DNA from: Pagrus major
Taxonomy: Eukaryota > Chordata > Actinopteri > Spariformes > Sparidae
Assembly: GCF_040436345.1 (NCBI RefSeq)
Contig: NC_133235.1
Span: forward strand, 15,356,160-15,420,159
Direction of reading: 5' to 3'
Length of the DNA stretch: 64,000 nucleotides
Part shown: positions 1 to 15,000 of the stretch, in pieces
Numbering within the stretch: position 1 is the stretch's first letter
How the letters are laid out: each line of letters begins with the position of its first letter
Translations under genes and position numbers: made by a program
Notes under the pieces: model-generated
The model's database searches: none
Told to the model about the DNA's origin: nothing
What the model saw: the letters and a program-made list of their open reading frames with translations, nothing else

Positions 1-33
1 CACGGCTGTCGGCAGGGTGGAGCTTTCTGACCC
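1..33 (+). other. zfyve9: zfyve9 5' UTR or 5' end of first coding exon
   Basis: Sequence just before the zfyve9 ATG at 34. It contains a possible splice acceptor (cggcag at 9-14), so the true first exon may lie upstream of the window. No promoter can be judged from 33 bases. Confidence 0.4.
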
Positions 34-3000
34 ATGGAGAATTACTTCCAGGCCGAGGCCTTCAATCTGGACAAGGTGCTGGATGAGTTCGAGCAGAACG
101 AAGGTGAGCCACCGTGTCAGAGAGGAGACAGGTTAAAAAACAGTGAGTCATTGTGCTCGAGAAAAGACAGGCAGGACGAGGTGGGGCTGTGGGATTGAAG
201 TTTCAGAGGAGTGGTGGTTTGGATGCCCTTATGTAACCCATGTGTAAATCATCAAGGTGTCAGGCAATCAGCCACCACCCAATGAGTTTGAGTAACATTT
301 ACAGGTGGTGATTTAGGGTGTGCAGACAGGGAATAGGACTAATTGGATTATTCGTTTCCCTGGGGCTTTTGTGAAACTGTGTTATTGGTGCAAGACAAGA
401 GGATTGTCTTTTTTTCTTCACACTTAATGCTCACAATAAGTAAAGAAATTGTGTTAGTGCCTTTTGAAACAGTTGTTCCACTGAGTTTATTTATGGCAAT
501 TGTAAAATAAACACTGCATTGCTGAGTTGTGCATCTGCAGACTTCCAGCTCGTCAGTACAAACCATCTTTATATAATAGAGGAAAGACTGCCCCTTTTCT
601 GGATTTATGTCAGATGACCCCCCCAGAAAAATGCCAGTCCTCCACACAGCATATTTTGATGATACTGTGAGCTCGGTGTGTATTTTGGCTGTGAGTGATT
701 ATCTGTGTGTCCTCTGCCAAAGATCCAGCTCGGCAGATTAACTCCGTGTGTGACTGAATATGTGTGTGTGCTTAAACCCCCAGTACAGCGCACACACTAA
801 AACAGCTTAGCATGAATTCCAGTGTGGGGAGGAGAGCACTATACAGTAGCTGACATGGCTGTGTGAGAATAAATATTATAAGAATTTCCACTCGTATTAC
901 ACAGCATGCATGTGTCAGCCTGACTGATGGCTCCCAGGGGTGACCGAGTCGTTTGGCCCACTTTCTCAGAATTTCCCAGTCCATCCACACGCTAATTTCC
1001 CTCTCCATGCCAACCTCATTTCTCAATTTGTCCCCTGGTTTGTTTCTGACATTTTTAGCTCTTTCGATCACCTGGGAGTTCATTTGAGGCTTCCTGTCAT
1101 GCTGTTGTTGGTCGCCACTTCTCCTTTCATGTCTTTGACATGACAAGAAAGCTGCAAGTTATTGGAAAAATTAGGGTGAAAGGTGACGTGTGCAAGATAA
1201 AGTTCAAATCAGTGATGGTGTAACAAATACTTTACAAGTACTTTGATATGTACATTTACTCAAGTATTTACCAAAGTAAGAACTTGAGATACTGAGTTGG
1301 GTTGTACTTGACTTGCATATTTCCATTTTCTGCTACTTTGTACTTCCTCTTCACTACATTTTGAAGACAAATATTTTACTTTTACTACATTACATTTATT
1401 TATGACTTTAATAGTTACTTTTTCAGATTTACTTTTCAGACTTTTCAGATTGCATGCTTTATCAGAGCTAAAGTTGTACATTTTTCAGTGAATGGATTCG
1501 CAAAAATGCTGAATATCAGATCTGATAATAAGCCAGGCAGATTGTTGGTCAAACCTAATTTACAACTGCCCGTGGGAAGAATGAACATTTAAGAGTCCAT
1601 TCTTGATTTAAAGCTCTGTTTACACTGTTTCTTTCCTGGGCCACTGATGCCTTAGAGGCTAAAAAAGCTTTGAAGGTTTTAATTGAAACGCTCTGTCAAA
1701 ATGTTATAACTCTCAATAATTCATCAGTTATAGCTCCGGCTCCAGATAGGTTGGCATTGCGGTCCGTACCTGGAAAGCGGTCTGCCTACTTTAATCATGG
1801 GGGGATGGAGAGGGATGGCATCTTAAAGGGGGGATGCATTTTGGTAATTTAGATAACAAGTGGAACAGCATCCCCCCTCATCCACTTTCGAATTGCCTAC
1901 TGTGTAAATATATGTAAAGTTTACTTTTACTTGTACTTTTGACACTTAAGTATCAGATATTTTAAGACTTTTACTCAAGTATTATTCTTATGTATACTTT
2001 CACTTTTACTAAAGTAATATTTCAACACAATGTCATTACCTTTATTCAAGTATGACTTGAGTAAGCCACTATTGGATCAGCTGATAGTTTGTCATGTGAA
2101 GATTGTAATTTTATGACAAATAAGGCAAAGTAAGATCCATATTAATTGTCTGTTCTCCTCTCTTCTTTCTTGGCCAGATGAGACAGACAATCCCATTCTC
2201 TCGGATGCCAAGTGGACCCAGATCCTGGCCCCGCCAGCCCACCTGCTCTCTCTGAACCCCGCCCTGGCCCACGCAGACCTCAGCCCCCGGGAGAGTCCGC
2301 TACCCTTCAAGACCCTCCCAGACTCCTCCTCAAGCGCCTCCCCGGGGGCCGACCCTAAAAGACATCCTGGTCCCGAGCCTCCATCCTGGGCGGAGGAGAG
2401 GCCGGCAGACGTCCACAGCCCACCCCTCCCCCAGCCCAACATCGGCAAACTGGTGGGCACAGACGACCTCTCACCGCCACCTGTGACCGGCTGTAGTGCC
2501 GTGGAGAATGGCTGCCCCGCCAGCCCTGCAAGCCCACAGCTAGATGGGCTCTGCAAGGAGATAAGTTCTCCTGCAGATAACCAGCCTGGTGCTTGTGACC
2601 AGGAGGCTAAACTTCATCAGGAGGAGAGAGCCGCCTCAGCAGCTGGAGGAGGAGGAGGAGGCGGCGGCACCGCTGTTAGTCACACTCACTTTACCTTTGA
2701 GGTTGGATTAGGACAGGAAGAAACTCTATCTCCAAAAATTCATCCAAATGTGGAACCAACAACACAAAATGGGAAAGATGTCAAAGAGGAGGTGATTGCT
2801 GCTGTTTTACAAGACAATGGTCAAGAAAAACAAACTGCAAACTTTAAGGAGGAGCAGATAGAAACTGTCCTGAACAGAAGGAGAGACGTTCAGTCTAGTT
2901 GTGAAGTGGAGGAGAATGGTATATCTTGCCCTGACAGGGTTGGAGTTGAGGAGAAGGAGAAAAGATGTGGTGCAGGAGAACAAATAGACCAACTCCTCAG

Positions 3001-6000
3001 AATAACAAGCCTTCCCAATGGTTTGGAGCAGGAGAGCAGTAGTCATTCTGAGCTTAAGGAGACAGAAGAGAGGGAGGAGGAGGAGGGCTTTTCTCCCTCT
3101 CCTGTCCCCTCCAAAGAGGACTCTGTAACTGAGGAGAAAGAAATGGAGGAAAGCAAGCAGGAGAACGGTGATGGAGGAGCAGTGGGGTCTGGTAGCATCC
3201 AACCAAAACTCAACAACAATCGGCTGCAGCCGGTCAGTGTTCCCTACGGAGGGGCACGACCGAAGCAGCCGGTCAGCCTCAAGCTCCAGATCCCACAGCC
3301 GCTGTCGGGCCAGGTCCAAAATCAGCTTGGCCCAGCCGCTGTCAGCAAGAACAAAAACCAGGAAAACCAGAGCAGGAGAGGTACACCCTCTGAAACTACA
3401 CTCAGTGGGACAGATCACAGTGCAGTCGGGGTGAACGGAGATGGCATTACCCACTCTCCTCTCCTGATGCCCTCGGGGAGCCCAGACAACGACCTTCAGG
3501 CAGGCCAGCAGGGTGCTCTGTGCAGGAAACCTGCCAACTCCCTGGGAGAAGTTGCCCCTGTGTGGGTGCCTGACTCCCAGGCTCCTGTCTGCATGAAATG
3601 TGATGTCAAGTTCACCTTCACCAAGAGGAGGCACCACTGCAGGGCCTGTGGCAAGGTCAGTGGAGTGATAGAGCTGCTTTTAAATGAAAAGCTGAACCAA
3701 ATCCTAAACTGTCACACACATAAAGGTGCCCTTTGGAGATTATTTTAAACTAATTTGTTTACATTCAGAGTACCTCTCCCAAACACACGTGTATCTTTGA
3801 GGCCTAAAATGTGTGAGTACATTTTCTGCATCATAAAAGATTTGTAAAGCTGATCTTGAAAATATTTTAAATCGTTCACTGACATGCATGTTTGCTCGCT
3901 TGCAGTCTTCTTCCTTGTCTTTGTGAGCACATATACCTTTTGTGTTACTGCCATCAAATGATGATCAGTTGAATAGCATGAAACTAGTAGTGCTCACGTG
4001 GAAGATAAAAACAAAACAGGAATTCACTAGTAAAATCGCGCTCCATGGCACTACTTGTGGTAAAGAACTTCACATGGTACCGTTTTAAAAAAAAACCAAA
4101 AAAAAAAACCAATAAAATAATAACAAAACAAAAAAAATCCACCTATAGTAGCCCTTATAGACTAAAAAAGCAGAATGCAGTGCATCAATGAGTTGTATTT
4201 CGAGTAAGGTTGCTTGCTCTTCCTTTGCTGTTATCATTATTACTTTCCCCACATGTTTCTTCTCCAAAAGTTTACCTCTCCTTGGGGCTTTGTCATAGGG
4301 CATTCTGGGAATTACGAAATGATCTTAACCTTTCAAGGCAGGTTTAAAGACAGCCAAACTTGCAAAATAACATCAGCAGAAGGTAACTCCTGGAGTGCAC
4401 TAACCATCACGGAGTAGCAAACTTTGTGTATGAATGAATGAAGAATGGAGGTTTCTTTCTTTTACATTTATCTATCACATTTGTGTTTTAAAGATCAAGC
4501 TGATGCCTTCATCCTGGGTTTCGTACGATGAGTTCTTTGACACTAGGGCTGCAGCTAATCGTTATTTTCATTATCAGTTCATCTTCATAGTATTTTCTTG
4601 ATTAATTGTCAGTAAAATGTCAAAAACATAGAGGAATCTTGTTTTCTCCAACCAACATTTCAAAACTCAAAGATATTCAGTTTACCATGGGATAAAACAA
4701 AAAAAAGCAACAAACCCTCCTGATCAAGAATCTTGAATTAGAGAAATTAGGACATTTTTTCTGGAAAAATTAGTAGATTGATTATCAAAAGGGTTATGGG
4801 TTAATTTTCTCTTGATAGACTAATTGTATAATCGACAATAATAGACTCTTACCTAGAATGATCAAACCTGTGATGTTTTCAGTCAAGCACAGTAAATCTT
4901 TCAGGACATAATCAAATACTAAACGTACTAATTACACCACTGCAGACAAAACAGGGTAAATAAGTGCTTAATAGGACACATAAATCATGCGTGCAAGAGA
5001 AAAACAAGATGATAAATACTCAGGTTTTAAAATACATAACAGTAATATTCCATCAGTGACTTTAAAGAGCTTTCCTGGACTCTGTGAGTAAGCAGATAAA
5101 TTAAATGAAATGCTTTGATAAAGGAGTTCTTTTTTAGGCGTCTATTTGCAGATAAACTCAGTAGGTGTGCAGGTAGCTTTCTAGCATTATGGCCACCCAC
5201 ACTTGCAGCAGGGTGTCCGCTCAATGCTTCAAAGTGAAGATGTGGTCGCTGACACTGCACTGGAAAATCGCCGGACTGCTACTTAATTTCCCAGGGTGGT
5301 AAACAAACAGTCTCTGCCACTTGAGCAGGGAGGAGCTGGCACTGCAGTAATACTGACACCAGCACTGGGGCCGCAAACAAAAGACGCAGCGGGATCCTCA
5401 GTGCATCCAGCACCAGACCGGTAGATCCACAAACCAGTTTATGTTGGTGCTGTGAGGCTCCCAAATTAAAAGGATCCTCCACCCTCTGTCTAATGTTCTA
5501 CTAAATACATGTTACTGGATAATGATGTGCAAGGAGGTGCTAATCCATTAAAAGCAAAGTGCCCTGTACACAGCTGCAGCTCATTGATGTGCTAGCAAAG
5601 TAGAGGAAATCAATATCCATAAAATGGAACATTTGCTGCAGACTTAATCACAACTTATTTTCAATTCTTCGCCTTTAAAAACCTTCACAGTTAAAGTAGA
5701 ATCATTCGTAGATATGTTTTTGGTCCACTGTGCTCCTCCTTTGTGGGAAAGTGTGCGCATAATCTTTTCTAATCTGTGGCTGTGTGTTTTTAAGGTTTTC
5801 TGTGCGACGTGCTGCAGCCTGAAGTGCAGGCTCATGTACATGGACAGGAAGGAGGCTCGCGTCTGTGTCACCTGTCATTCTGCTCTGACGACTGGTGAGC
5901 ATCATTGCAAGGACATAGGTAGTTCATCACACTTACATATTGCATTTACGTGTACCCTTTGTATATATACATGCAACCAAGGATGCTAGGATTTGACATT

Positions 6001-9000
6001 TTCTCCAATCTGTATAGTTTTTAGCCATTACACACGGACACATTTTTCCAACTTCAGCTAATGATGTTTTCTGTTCTTGTCAGCTCAATCATGGGAGACA
6101 CCAGCCCCTGCAAGCAACCAGAGTCCGAACCCCAACAACCCAGCGGAGTACTGCTCCACCATCCCCCCTCTGCAGCAGGCCCAGGCCTCTGGGGTGCTCA
6201 GCTCCCCTCCTCCTACCGTCATGGTGCCTGTGGGAGTCCTGAAACAGCCTGGCAACGAGGGTACGACCTTTACCAGGAATAAAAATGCTCTTAGCACTTA
6301 TTTTTCACCTTTAACATGACATTCAGTCCCTACGACTCTAAAGTACTTCAACTTTTAGTTGTTCTTTCTTTTTTTGCCGGTCCTGGTAAGGTTGCATGCA
6401 GTTTGTAACCTTGTTGTCTTTGTGCCTGTGACTGCATGTTCAACCAAGACAATGTATTTGTAAATGTGCTGTTATATCATCTTTAGGGTCCCTGTCACGG
6501 GAGCAGAGGAGGGTGTGGTTTGCTGACGGGGTCCTACCGAACGGCGACACAGCAGAGTCCCCCAAACCTCCGACCTCCAGCCCGGCCCCCTCCCAGTCGC
6601 TGGCCATCTCCACATATTCAAACAAATCCTCCACTTCTGAATCCTCAGAGGTAGGCTTGGCATGAAAAACATTCACCCACAGCTAATGCTATTAGCTTAG
6701 CTTGTATGATCACATTAACTACTCTAGAGTTAGCTGAGCGAAGTCACAAAGAGCTCTTTCTGTGGGATTCTTGGTTGTTTACTGGCTAAGTCACGGATTG
6801 CAGCGAATAGGCCGTAAACAGAGTTCAAAAGAGGAACATTCCTTGTTTGCTTAATCAGAATTAGAAATCCCAGTAGAGTGAAAATAGGCTCATGTTTGCC
6901 TCCCAACAAATAACAGTTGAATGTGGTTGATTCTGTTGTCATGCTATTCACTCACTGGGCTTGAATGCCACCCGTCAGGATGATTCATGGCCTGTTGAAC
7001 AGAATGGTTGTTGGAGCTTCATCTCATATGGCCTGATGATGTATGCAGACAGAACTTGAGTATAAAACCAGACTTTCACATGACGCCATAGAAGTTATAC
7101 TGGCGTGAACTCTGTGATGCATGGATTTTAATTTACTGCAGAATGTTCATCGGGATCAAGTTCACCCGTAGCAGTGGAAAAGTGTTGAGCCATTGATATA
7201 CAGAAGCTCCTGCTGTGCTTTTCTAACTGTTTTCATGGTTTAGCACCGTATAATGTAGCAAATAACAGTGACTTCAAGGCAAGAGTGAGAGAACATCCAG
7301 CTCAGACCAGTAGGAATATTAAGGCTCCCATCAGTTGACATGACACAGTGAATGGATGATGTGTTGTGTGACTCTGGTGACGCTTTATTAAATCTAAGAA
7401 AAATAACTCGGATGACATCACTTAAGTAATCTAATTTTGGCGATGGAGATATATATACCTGTTCATCCCGGCTCTTTGGCTGCATTCAAGACAGCTCAGA
7501 ACTTTTCCAACCTCTTACTAGAAAAAGTACAATGGAAAGCCACCTGAAGTCAGAATTCCTGCTTTTAAACTCGAAGCACATCCATCTATCACCACTTCAA
7601 GTGAATGGAACATTTAGATACGTCTCCAAGCATTAAAGTGCTGTAAAATAAAATGTATAATGGTGTCTATTACCTCATCTGTTTATAATCTGTTTATATC
7701 TATGTAAACTTGCCAAAGAGTACACAGAAAAAGTTTTTTGTTTACTTTTGTTGCATACAAATGAGAAAGTTTGAGGTCGGAAGTTGGAAAATTTCAACTC
7801 CGACTTCTGACGTTGACTGGAACGCAGCAATTAGACTGCAGCAAATATGGGAAACAGTAACACACAGATAAACTAAGTAACAAAGATACATTTATTTGCA
7901 ATAAATTATCAAAACAAGCAAACAAATAGATGATGTAAAATCAGTAGTGCAGGGAGAGTGGGTGTGTGAAAATGTGCTGCATGAGTGTTGTGCTGTAAAA
8001 AGAGATCTGACTAAGGCCTGGCTGCTCCTCTGTGTTGAGGCAGAGAGAAAGCTCAGTAACAGCAGAGTGACCCAGGTAGAGGGACAGTCACAATATACAT
8101 AATATACAGAAAGATTATTTAAAAAAAATGGTTGTGTGGAGTTTCAAAGAAGCTCACCAGGCAGAGAGGATCAAACAAAAGATGCTTTAAATTTGTACGC
8201 AGTGTGTGTGTGAGTGAGTGTTACTTAAACTAGGAACTTAAAGTGAGCATATCTTCGCCTTTTGTAGTCTCAATCTTGATCTTTCTTCTTCACATTTGTG
8301 TCTCACAACTGTAAAGGATGTCAACAAAGCTGTTGAAATACGTGGAGCAACATTAGCGCTCAGTTACGATTGCGTTTCTGGCCACCTGAGGGAATATAAG
8401 TCAGACATTTACCCTCATTTTAGCCCGCCTTTGGTCTCCACCAACTCCTGAGGAAAATATCTGGCCTCTTAAGCTGCTCAATGCTCCATGTTTTTTTTTT
8501 TTACTAGCGAATAACTAATTCCACTGCTTCCCACTGCTGCTGGAAACAAGGTTGGTAAAAGCAGTTAAAGTGAAACAAAAAAGTTAAGTTGCAGGCTGTT
8601 AAACTAAAACACTGAGCTGAAAGATGCTATAAAGCTTTGTAGGGGGGAACTACAGAGTGGTGTCATAATTATCTGTGGGTTTGTCCCTCTGAGCAACACT
8701 TTTCTCATTAAACAGGGATTTTTTTCCATCATCAATATAAAGGCTGGAATGTACCTTAAGTACACAAATGTGTGTTTACTTGTCTCATAATTGATGGTAA
8801 TAGAAGAAAAATACTTGACAAGTTGACAATGTAGAAATACCTTCAACATGGCGGGTAATTCACATAAATAACTGGTATGTAGCTTCAAATGAAATATATG
8901 TACAGTATTTTGAAGATATACCACCTATTCTATACAACTTATAGCACCCAGGTCTACCTATAATCACAGCCATGAAAACCATTTTGGATATTACTGTGTG

Positions 9001-12000
9001 TTATAACATCTAACCCTACACCCTCACCCCTCTTCTCCACCTCCAGGCAGCCCATACCCCTGTTGCCCCGGTGGGCAGCCCTGTGGGCAGCTCCCTCAGC
9101 CTGATCCCGGAGGACGGGCTCCCTCCCATCCTCATCTCCACCGGAGTCAAAGGAGGTACGGGAGGCCACATCACAGGTGCTTGCCCTCATCCTCACCATT
9201 CTGCTGCCTCCTCATTGCTCCGTCAGCTGCTGTCTTTGTGCTCGTTGAGTGTGTTTTTCATGTGCTTCATATCACAGCTCATGTTTCGACCACTCATCGC
9301 CAACGGGGGGGAGCAGAGAATTTGTTCATTGGAGTGCAGTGATGATGTTTTAAAGATTTTGGAGATGTGATAATTTCATGTGACTCCTTTATCATCCTCA
9401 CCTCCACCCTGTTTCTCACTCCTACATCTCCTCCACTCTCATCTTCTGTTCTCTCCCGTTTATCTAACTTTGCCTACACTCCTCCCTCCACCCTCCTCTC
9501 TTTCTTCTGCTCCACCTGACCCTTCTGCAGACTATGCAGTGGAGGAAAGGCCGTCGGAGATCGTCCTCATGCAGCAGCTGGAGGAGGGGGGCCCAGACCC
9601 CCTGGTCTTCGTGCTCAATGCTAACCTGCTCGCCATGGTCAAACTCGTCAACTGTGAGTTCCCAGCCAGAGCCTAAAGCAGCATTTGAGGGTGTTCATGA
9701 GATGGGATTTTAAAAATGCATTATTCCCATAAGGAACTTTTGGAGGAGCGAAAATAAGTGTGGACATACTTGTGAATTATTGATTTTATGATGATCTAAG
9801 GAAAAGGGAGAGTACATATTAGTACTGTATTAAATTTTAATTGGCCTAATTAAGCTTTTGTCTGGTGAATTACTGAGCAGCCGTTCCCAAACATGCCCAA
9901 AAATTCTGACTTTTTTCTTTTTGCATTCATGTGGATGTTCTATAACTTTTACATTAAATGCATTACATTTCTGGCTTCACCTGGCTCGTACATTAATGGC
10001 TTTTTGTCCTTCAGACATTCAGAGTAGAAAGACACACGATTCTTGCACAATATTTGACATCTAGTTGTACGGATCAACCGATACAGTTTCTTCGGGCTGA
10101 TAGTGATACAGATTATTAGTAACCAAAGAGACTGACAACCAGTGTTTCCCACAAATATACTTCACCTGGGAAGTCGCTAAGGTATATTAATGTCCGGCCA
10201 CCGCTAATTTCGTTTTTTGTTATCCATCTGAGAGAACGAAACCATCCACGATCGTGGAGTGAGATGCTCTCTGATGTTACATCCCAACTGATGCCGTTGT
10301 TGCAATGTCATTCAGTGCATGTTGGTTTTGATCGGCTACATAATAAACAAGCTTCCCCCACATGCGGCTCACCTGCTGTTATCACAATTGAATTGCGAGT
10401 TTAAAAAAATCCTAAACGTGAGCTGTGTTTTCCTTCGTCAACTTCACGAATAACTTGTGTGTGTATTAAGGTGGACAATTAAAGCAACACTATGTAATGT
10501 AGACAAACTCTTAAGGCGATTCTGATGAAATAAAGCTGTTTTTTGAGTCTTATTCTCAGGTTGTCAAATAGTGTTGTGGTGGAGACATTGAGTGAGACAA
10601 CAGAGCGGTGACTACAGACCGAGAGAGGTTGCTGCAGCAGAGCCAAAGTAGCTCATTTAGATTCATTTATTTAATCAGCAGTCAGACAAAAACACAAAAG
10701 ACAAAAACACAGATTCCAATAATCGAAAAATGCTGAACAGTCGATCAGATAATCAGCCAGGATAGATAATGAGTCAATCCCTATGTAGTGCCAATGTTGA
10801 GAAAATTGTTGAGTTGAAAGTAAGAGAGGGAAGATAAGAGGGAAGAGGGGTGTTTTCAATTTTTACGCAGCCTGGACTTTGATACTTATTTTGCTGCTGA
10901 AGCCTTAATGTACTCACTTAGAACCATCATGAGCACAAGGGTTGCTTAGTTCACTTCTTACAGTGAATTCACTAAAATATTTTCAAAATAATTTAATAAT
11001 TTATTAGAGAACTCTGCTGCCTTTCGTATAATCTTTTATAGTGCACAAGGATAGAATTACAGGACGTTAATTTGGCAGGGATGAAAATGTTAAATATCAG
11101 GATGGAGACAGCCATTATTATTGTGGCTGTATGAGGATAGTTTTTTTTTTTTTAGCTCTTTTGTGCCACAAGGGGGGAAAATAAATCCCTTTAAAGATTG
11201 TTCTGACTTGAGAATTTTCACAACTTGAGATGAGTTCATTCACAGTGTTTTGTGATTAGTTGTAGTGATTTATGCTCTTGGATGATAGAAGAAGATGAGT
11301 CATAAATTTAGAGTTCTCTTTACAAGGAGGAACAAGACATTCATTTAATTCATAAATGATGATAATAATAATAATAAAACGCATTTACTTTGTGCATGAA
11401 TGAAAGGAGCTTTTAAAATGTTTATGGATCTGATGTAACCTGATAACCATATAGTCCGATTTCCTGTTCTTCACTCCTCAGATGTAAACAGGAAGTGTTG
11501 GTACGTGACGACTAAGGGCATGCACGCTGTCGGCCAGGCAGAGGTGGTCATTCTGCTCCAGTGTCTACCTGACGAGAAGACCATCCCTAAAGACATCTTC
11601 ACACACTTTGTGCAGCTCTACCAGGAGGCCCTCAGTGGTAAGAACACAACCAACAGCTCCACTAGGAAGCACACTGCGAAATGAGTCCACCTCCACTGTG
11701 GGCCCCTCTTGGGGGAGATCGCAGCTCATTAGTGGCTCTGTCTCGAGGCCCACAGGTCAGTCCACCTGTCTCAGTCAGGTGCTGCCCGGTTAAAAACGAG
11801 CTAACCCTCAAGTTATGTAGTATAATGTGAGAGGAAAATGTTCCAGCTCTATTTTTTGTCCCGTCGAGACGACAGGTGCACCAAGTCGTTCTCTATTTGG
11901 AAACCAGGTTACCGTCCACCACTGCTGAAATGAAACTGACAAATGTCCGAACATTAGTGTCCCACTGTTAGTTCGCCTCCCTCCAGGTGTGACACCCCAC

Positions 12001-15000
12001 TATCGCTTGTCTTGCGTTTTTAACTCCGTATGCCGCAGAGCAAAAACAGCTAACATAGGGTGACTTTGACGGCTTGCCCCCCTCAGGCTGAGTCCTCTTT
12101 CATATGCACACTGGAGCAGTTTCAGACTGGTGGAAGGGAGCCATATTGTGCGTGTCGTTCCTGATTAACTCACCGTCAGTCGGGTATCGGGGAGAAGTGC
12201 TGGCTTTAGCAAGTCCCAGCCACCCAGCTTTGTCATGCTATTAGGGTTATTGCGCTATGTGGCATCGAAAGCCAGTGATCCCTCCAACAGATAATTGGTA
12301 ACATGAACCCTGTGTGGGTAATATGAGGTTGTAGGGTGAGCAGGCAAGATCTGTTTTTATTCATGGCTGTAGAACTCAGGCGGATTTAGAAAGGCTCCTT
12401 ATTCACACAGTAATCCCAGGCATACACTGAAAGCCTCTGCCTTTCATATCTATCTCCCTTTTCAGAGCATGAGAACTCAGGTTACTCTTTTTTTTTTTTT
12501 TTACTTTATTTCTTCTCATTTATGTTCATTTTCATCATTTTCTGCCCTTTTAGCCTTTGCTTTTTTATTCCTGGTCTCTGTCACATCATCTTTCCCCCCT
12601 GAACTCTTATTATATTTCTCCCCTTTTCTCCCCCACAACCCTGCTGTGCCCTCCACTCTCCTGTTTCACCAACCCCTCCTCCTCCTCACATCTCCTGTAT
12701 CACTAACAACCTCTCTCTTCTCCTCTTCCCCTCCCCTTCTTCCTCATCTCCTAAAGGCAACGTGCTGAGCCACCTGAGTCACTCATTCTTCACGCAGAGC
12801 TTCCTGGGCAGTAAGGAGCATGGCGGCTTCCTCTACATCAGCCCCTCCTTCCAGTCACTGCAGGACCTGCTGCTGCCCAACCCGCCCTACCTCTTCGGCA
12901 TCCTGATACAGAAGTGGGAAACACCCTGGGCCAAGGTTTTCCCCATCCGCCTCATGCTGCGGCTGGGCGCAGAGTACCGATGTGAGTCAGGGCGACTGGG
13001 GTTCACACTATGTGGTAATCATGATAGAGGAAGAAGTTTAGATGATGTTATTCAAGGTTATTTTAAAGTTCACATTTAGTTTCTTTATCCTTTAGAAAAT
13101 GTGTTTGGTCTCAAAAGATATATATATACAGAGACACAATGAGAGAATTGGTCCTTAAAACAAGTTTCAAAGATCATTCTTGACTTTAGATGTGAGATTG
13201 TCTTGAAAACTGCTGTTCTGAGTCCTTTTAGGGCTTTCAGTTATATCACATGAACTTCACAAGCTGGTCATTTTTTTCTCCAGTTGTCATCAAAACATAG
13301 ATGTTCTAATTTCCTTTTTATCGTACCACTTTTTCAAACAAATTTAGTGCAGACAACTGAATTCATTCGTCGTATTAATTATTTTGTGCATGCTGGCTTG
13401 CAGGGTGGTAGGAAGTTCCTGTTTTTTGTCTCCTGATCGAGCTCTAAGTTCTACCAGATCTCCTGTGTGAGGCTGGGAAACATTTGAGGCTCTTTTCCAA
13501 TGTCAGAATGATTTTAGACAGGAACTGAAGACATGAAGAAGAGGAACTGAAAATATGTTTTTTTTTTTGTTGTTTTTTTTTTTTACAAAACATTTTTTTC
13601 CCCATTTGATAAAAAGAAGACTAGTGATAAAAAGATTAGTGGCGCCCCGTAGCTCACCTGGTAGAGCGTGTTATCTACTGACAGACCTGGAACTTGATAT
13701 AACTTGAAATATATATTTTTTTAATAACAACAATACAGTAGAATTTAATACTATAAATAAGCAAATGTTAATGGAATGATAATCATCAGATTTCATACAC
13801 CAATGTATCGCTGCAACCAAGACAGTCAGTCACATTAGTCTACCACTCAACAGTATCTCCCTGCTCACGGTCCCAAAAGAGGATGTGATGTAATAGAAAT
13901 AAATATTGATCTTCAGTCACAAACTGTAAAAAGTCTGTGAGCTCCACGTTACAGTTTGTAGTCTGGCGGTGTATTATTGCACTAAACACAATAATAAAAC
14001 AGCCTAAACTAATAAGTCGTGCATCAGTGTGTCTATTCGCTGACTTTGCACAACCACAAAACTTTGACCTGCAAATCTGTCAGAGCTGGCTGGAGACCAA
14101 ATAGGAAATGCAACTGAAGTGAATATTTGCAGGGCCTCAGATTTAAATTGTGTCAGATCTGCTGCATTTTGTTTAGTATTTCAGTTAACAAAGATTATTT
14201 GTTTCTATCAAGTGTAGGAATCAAACCTCACAAAGTTGATTTTGTTTGAAAGGGAAGCAAAGAGCGCAAGTGTCCTGAAATGGTTTGATGCTTTCTCATG
14301 GTAACATATTAAGATCCACGTTGATCTTGAGAGCTCAGCTTGTCAGTTGTCAGAAGAAGCCTGTAGACATCATACCAGCCTGCTCTCATATGTTTCTCAC
14401 AACTTCCCACGTGAACCAGGAAGTCTTGTGAGGGGTTTTATCGTAGAGCCTCGTCTCCACCAAATCCTCCTTCTCTCACAGCCAGACCTGCCAGCACACA
14501 GCGCTGCCTGGCCCTGCTAAGCCTCTTGCCTGCTTCCAGCGAGCTCGGATAGAATACATTAACAAAGCCACGTACAGTTGAGGCTCTTAAACACAAATTG
14601 TTAGCATCACCATGAAATTAATCCACCTCACAAACTGTGTAGTTCCCACACAGGCACTTACCTGAAGCAGTGACCAGCAGAAGGTTGAGTCGCTCGTCGG
14701 CTCTCAGATCCCTGCAGAAGTGCAGATGGAAGCTGAGATAAGTTTTTCGTTGCTAATGAGTTTGTGGTGAGATCTTATTTCCAGCTGTTTGCTGAGATAA
14801 GGCTAAAAATAGTCATCTAAGGAGCTTTAGCTGCTGGAGAAAAAAGCAGTCTTATTTTTCACTCGTGGATTAGGAGCGTTCCTCCTAACTGCAGGCACAG
14901 TTTACTGTATTTGATATGTGTGTGTGGGGTCTCTTGTTCAGCTCATTTGCATTTATGAGCCGAGAGGACAGAAAACACAGGAAACACAAGTTGTGCAGTT

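Noticed and set aside
2092-2556. Minus-strand 154-codon frame
   Set aside because: Antisense of the start of zfyve9 exon 2, with no recognisable domain.
2807-3637. Long (276-codon) minus-strand open frame
   Set aside because: It is the antisense of the conserved zfyve9 exon 2, whose sense frame has clear SARA homology. Open antisense frames are common opposite GAG-rich exons.
12469-12768. Plus-strand 99-codon pyrimidine-rich frame
   Set aside because: It is the long polypyrimidine stretch before the zfyve9 acceptor at 12756.
13641-13720. Possible tRNA gene
   Set aside because: Only the 5' arm and A-box-like part are present. There is no matching anticodon arm, T loop or closing acceptor strand, so it was called a SINE fragment.
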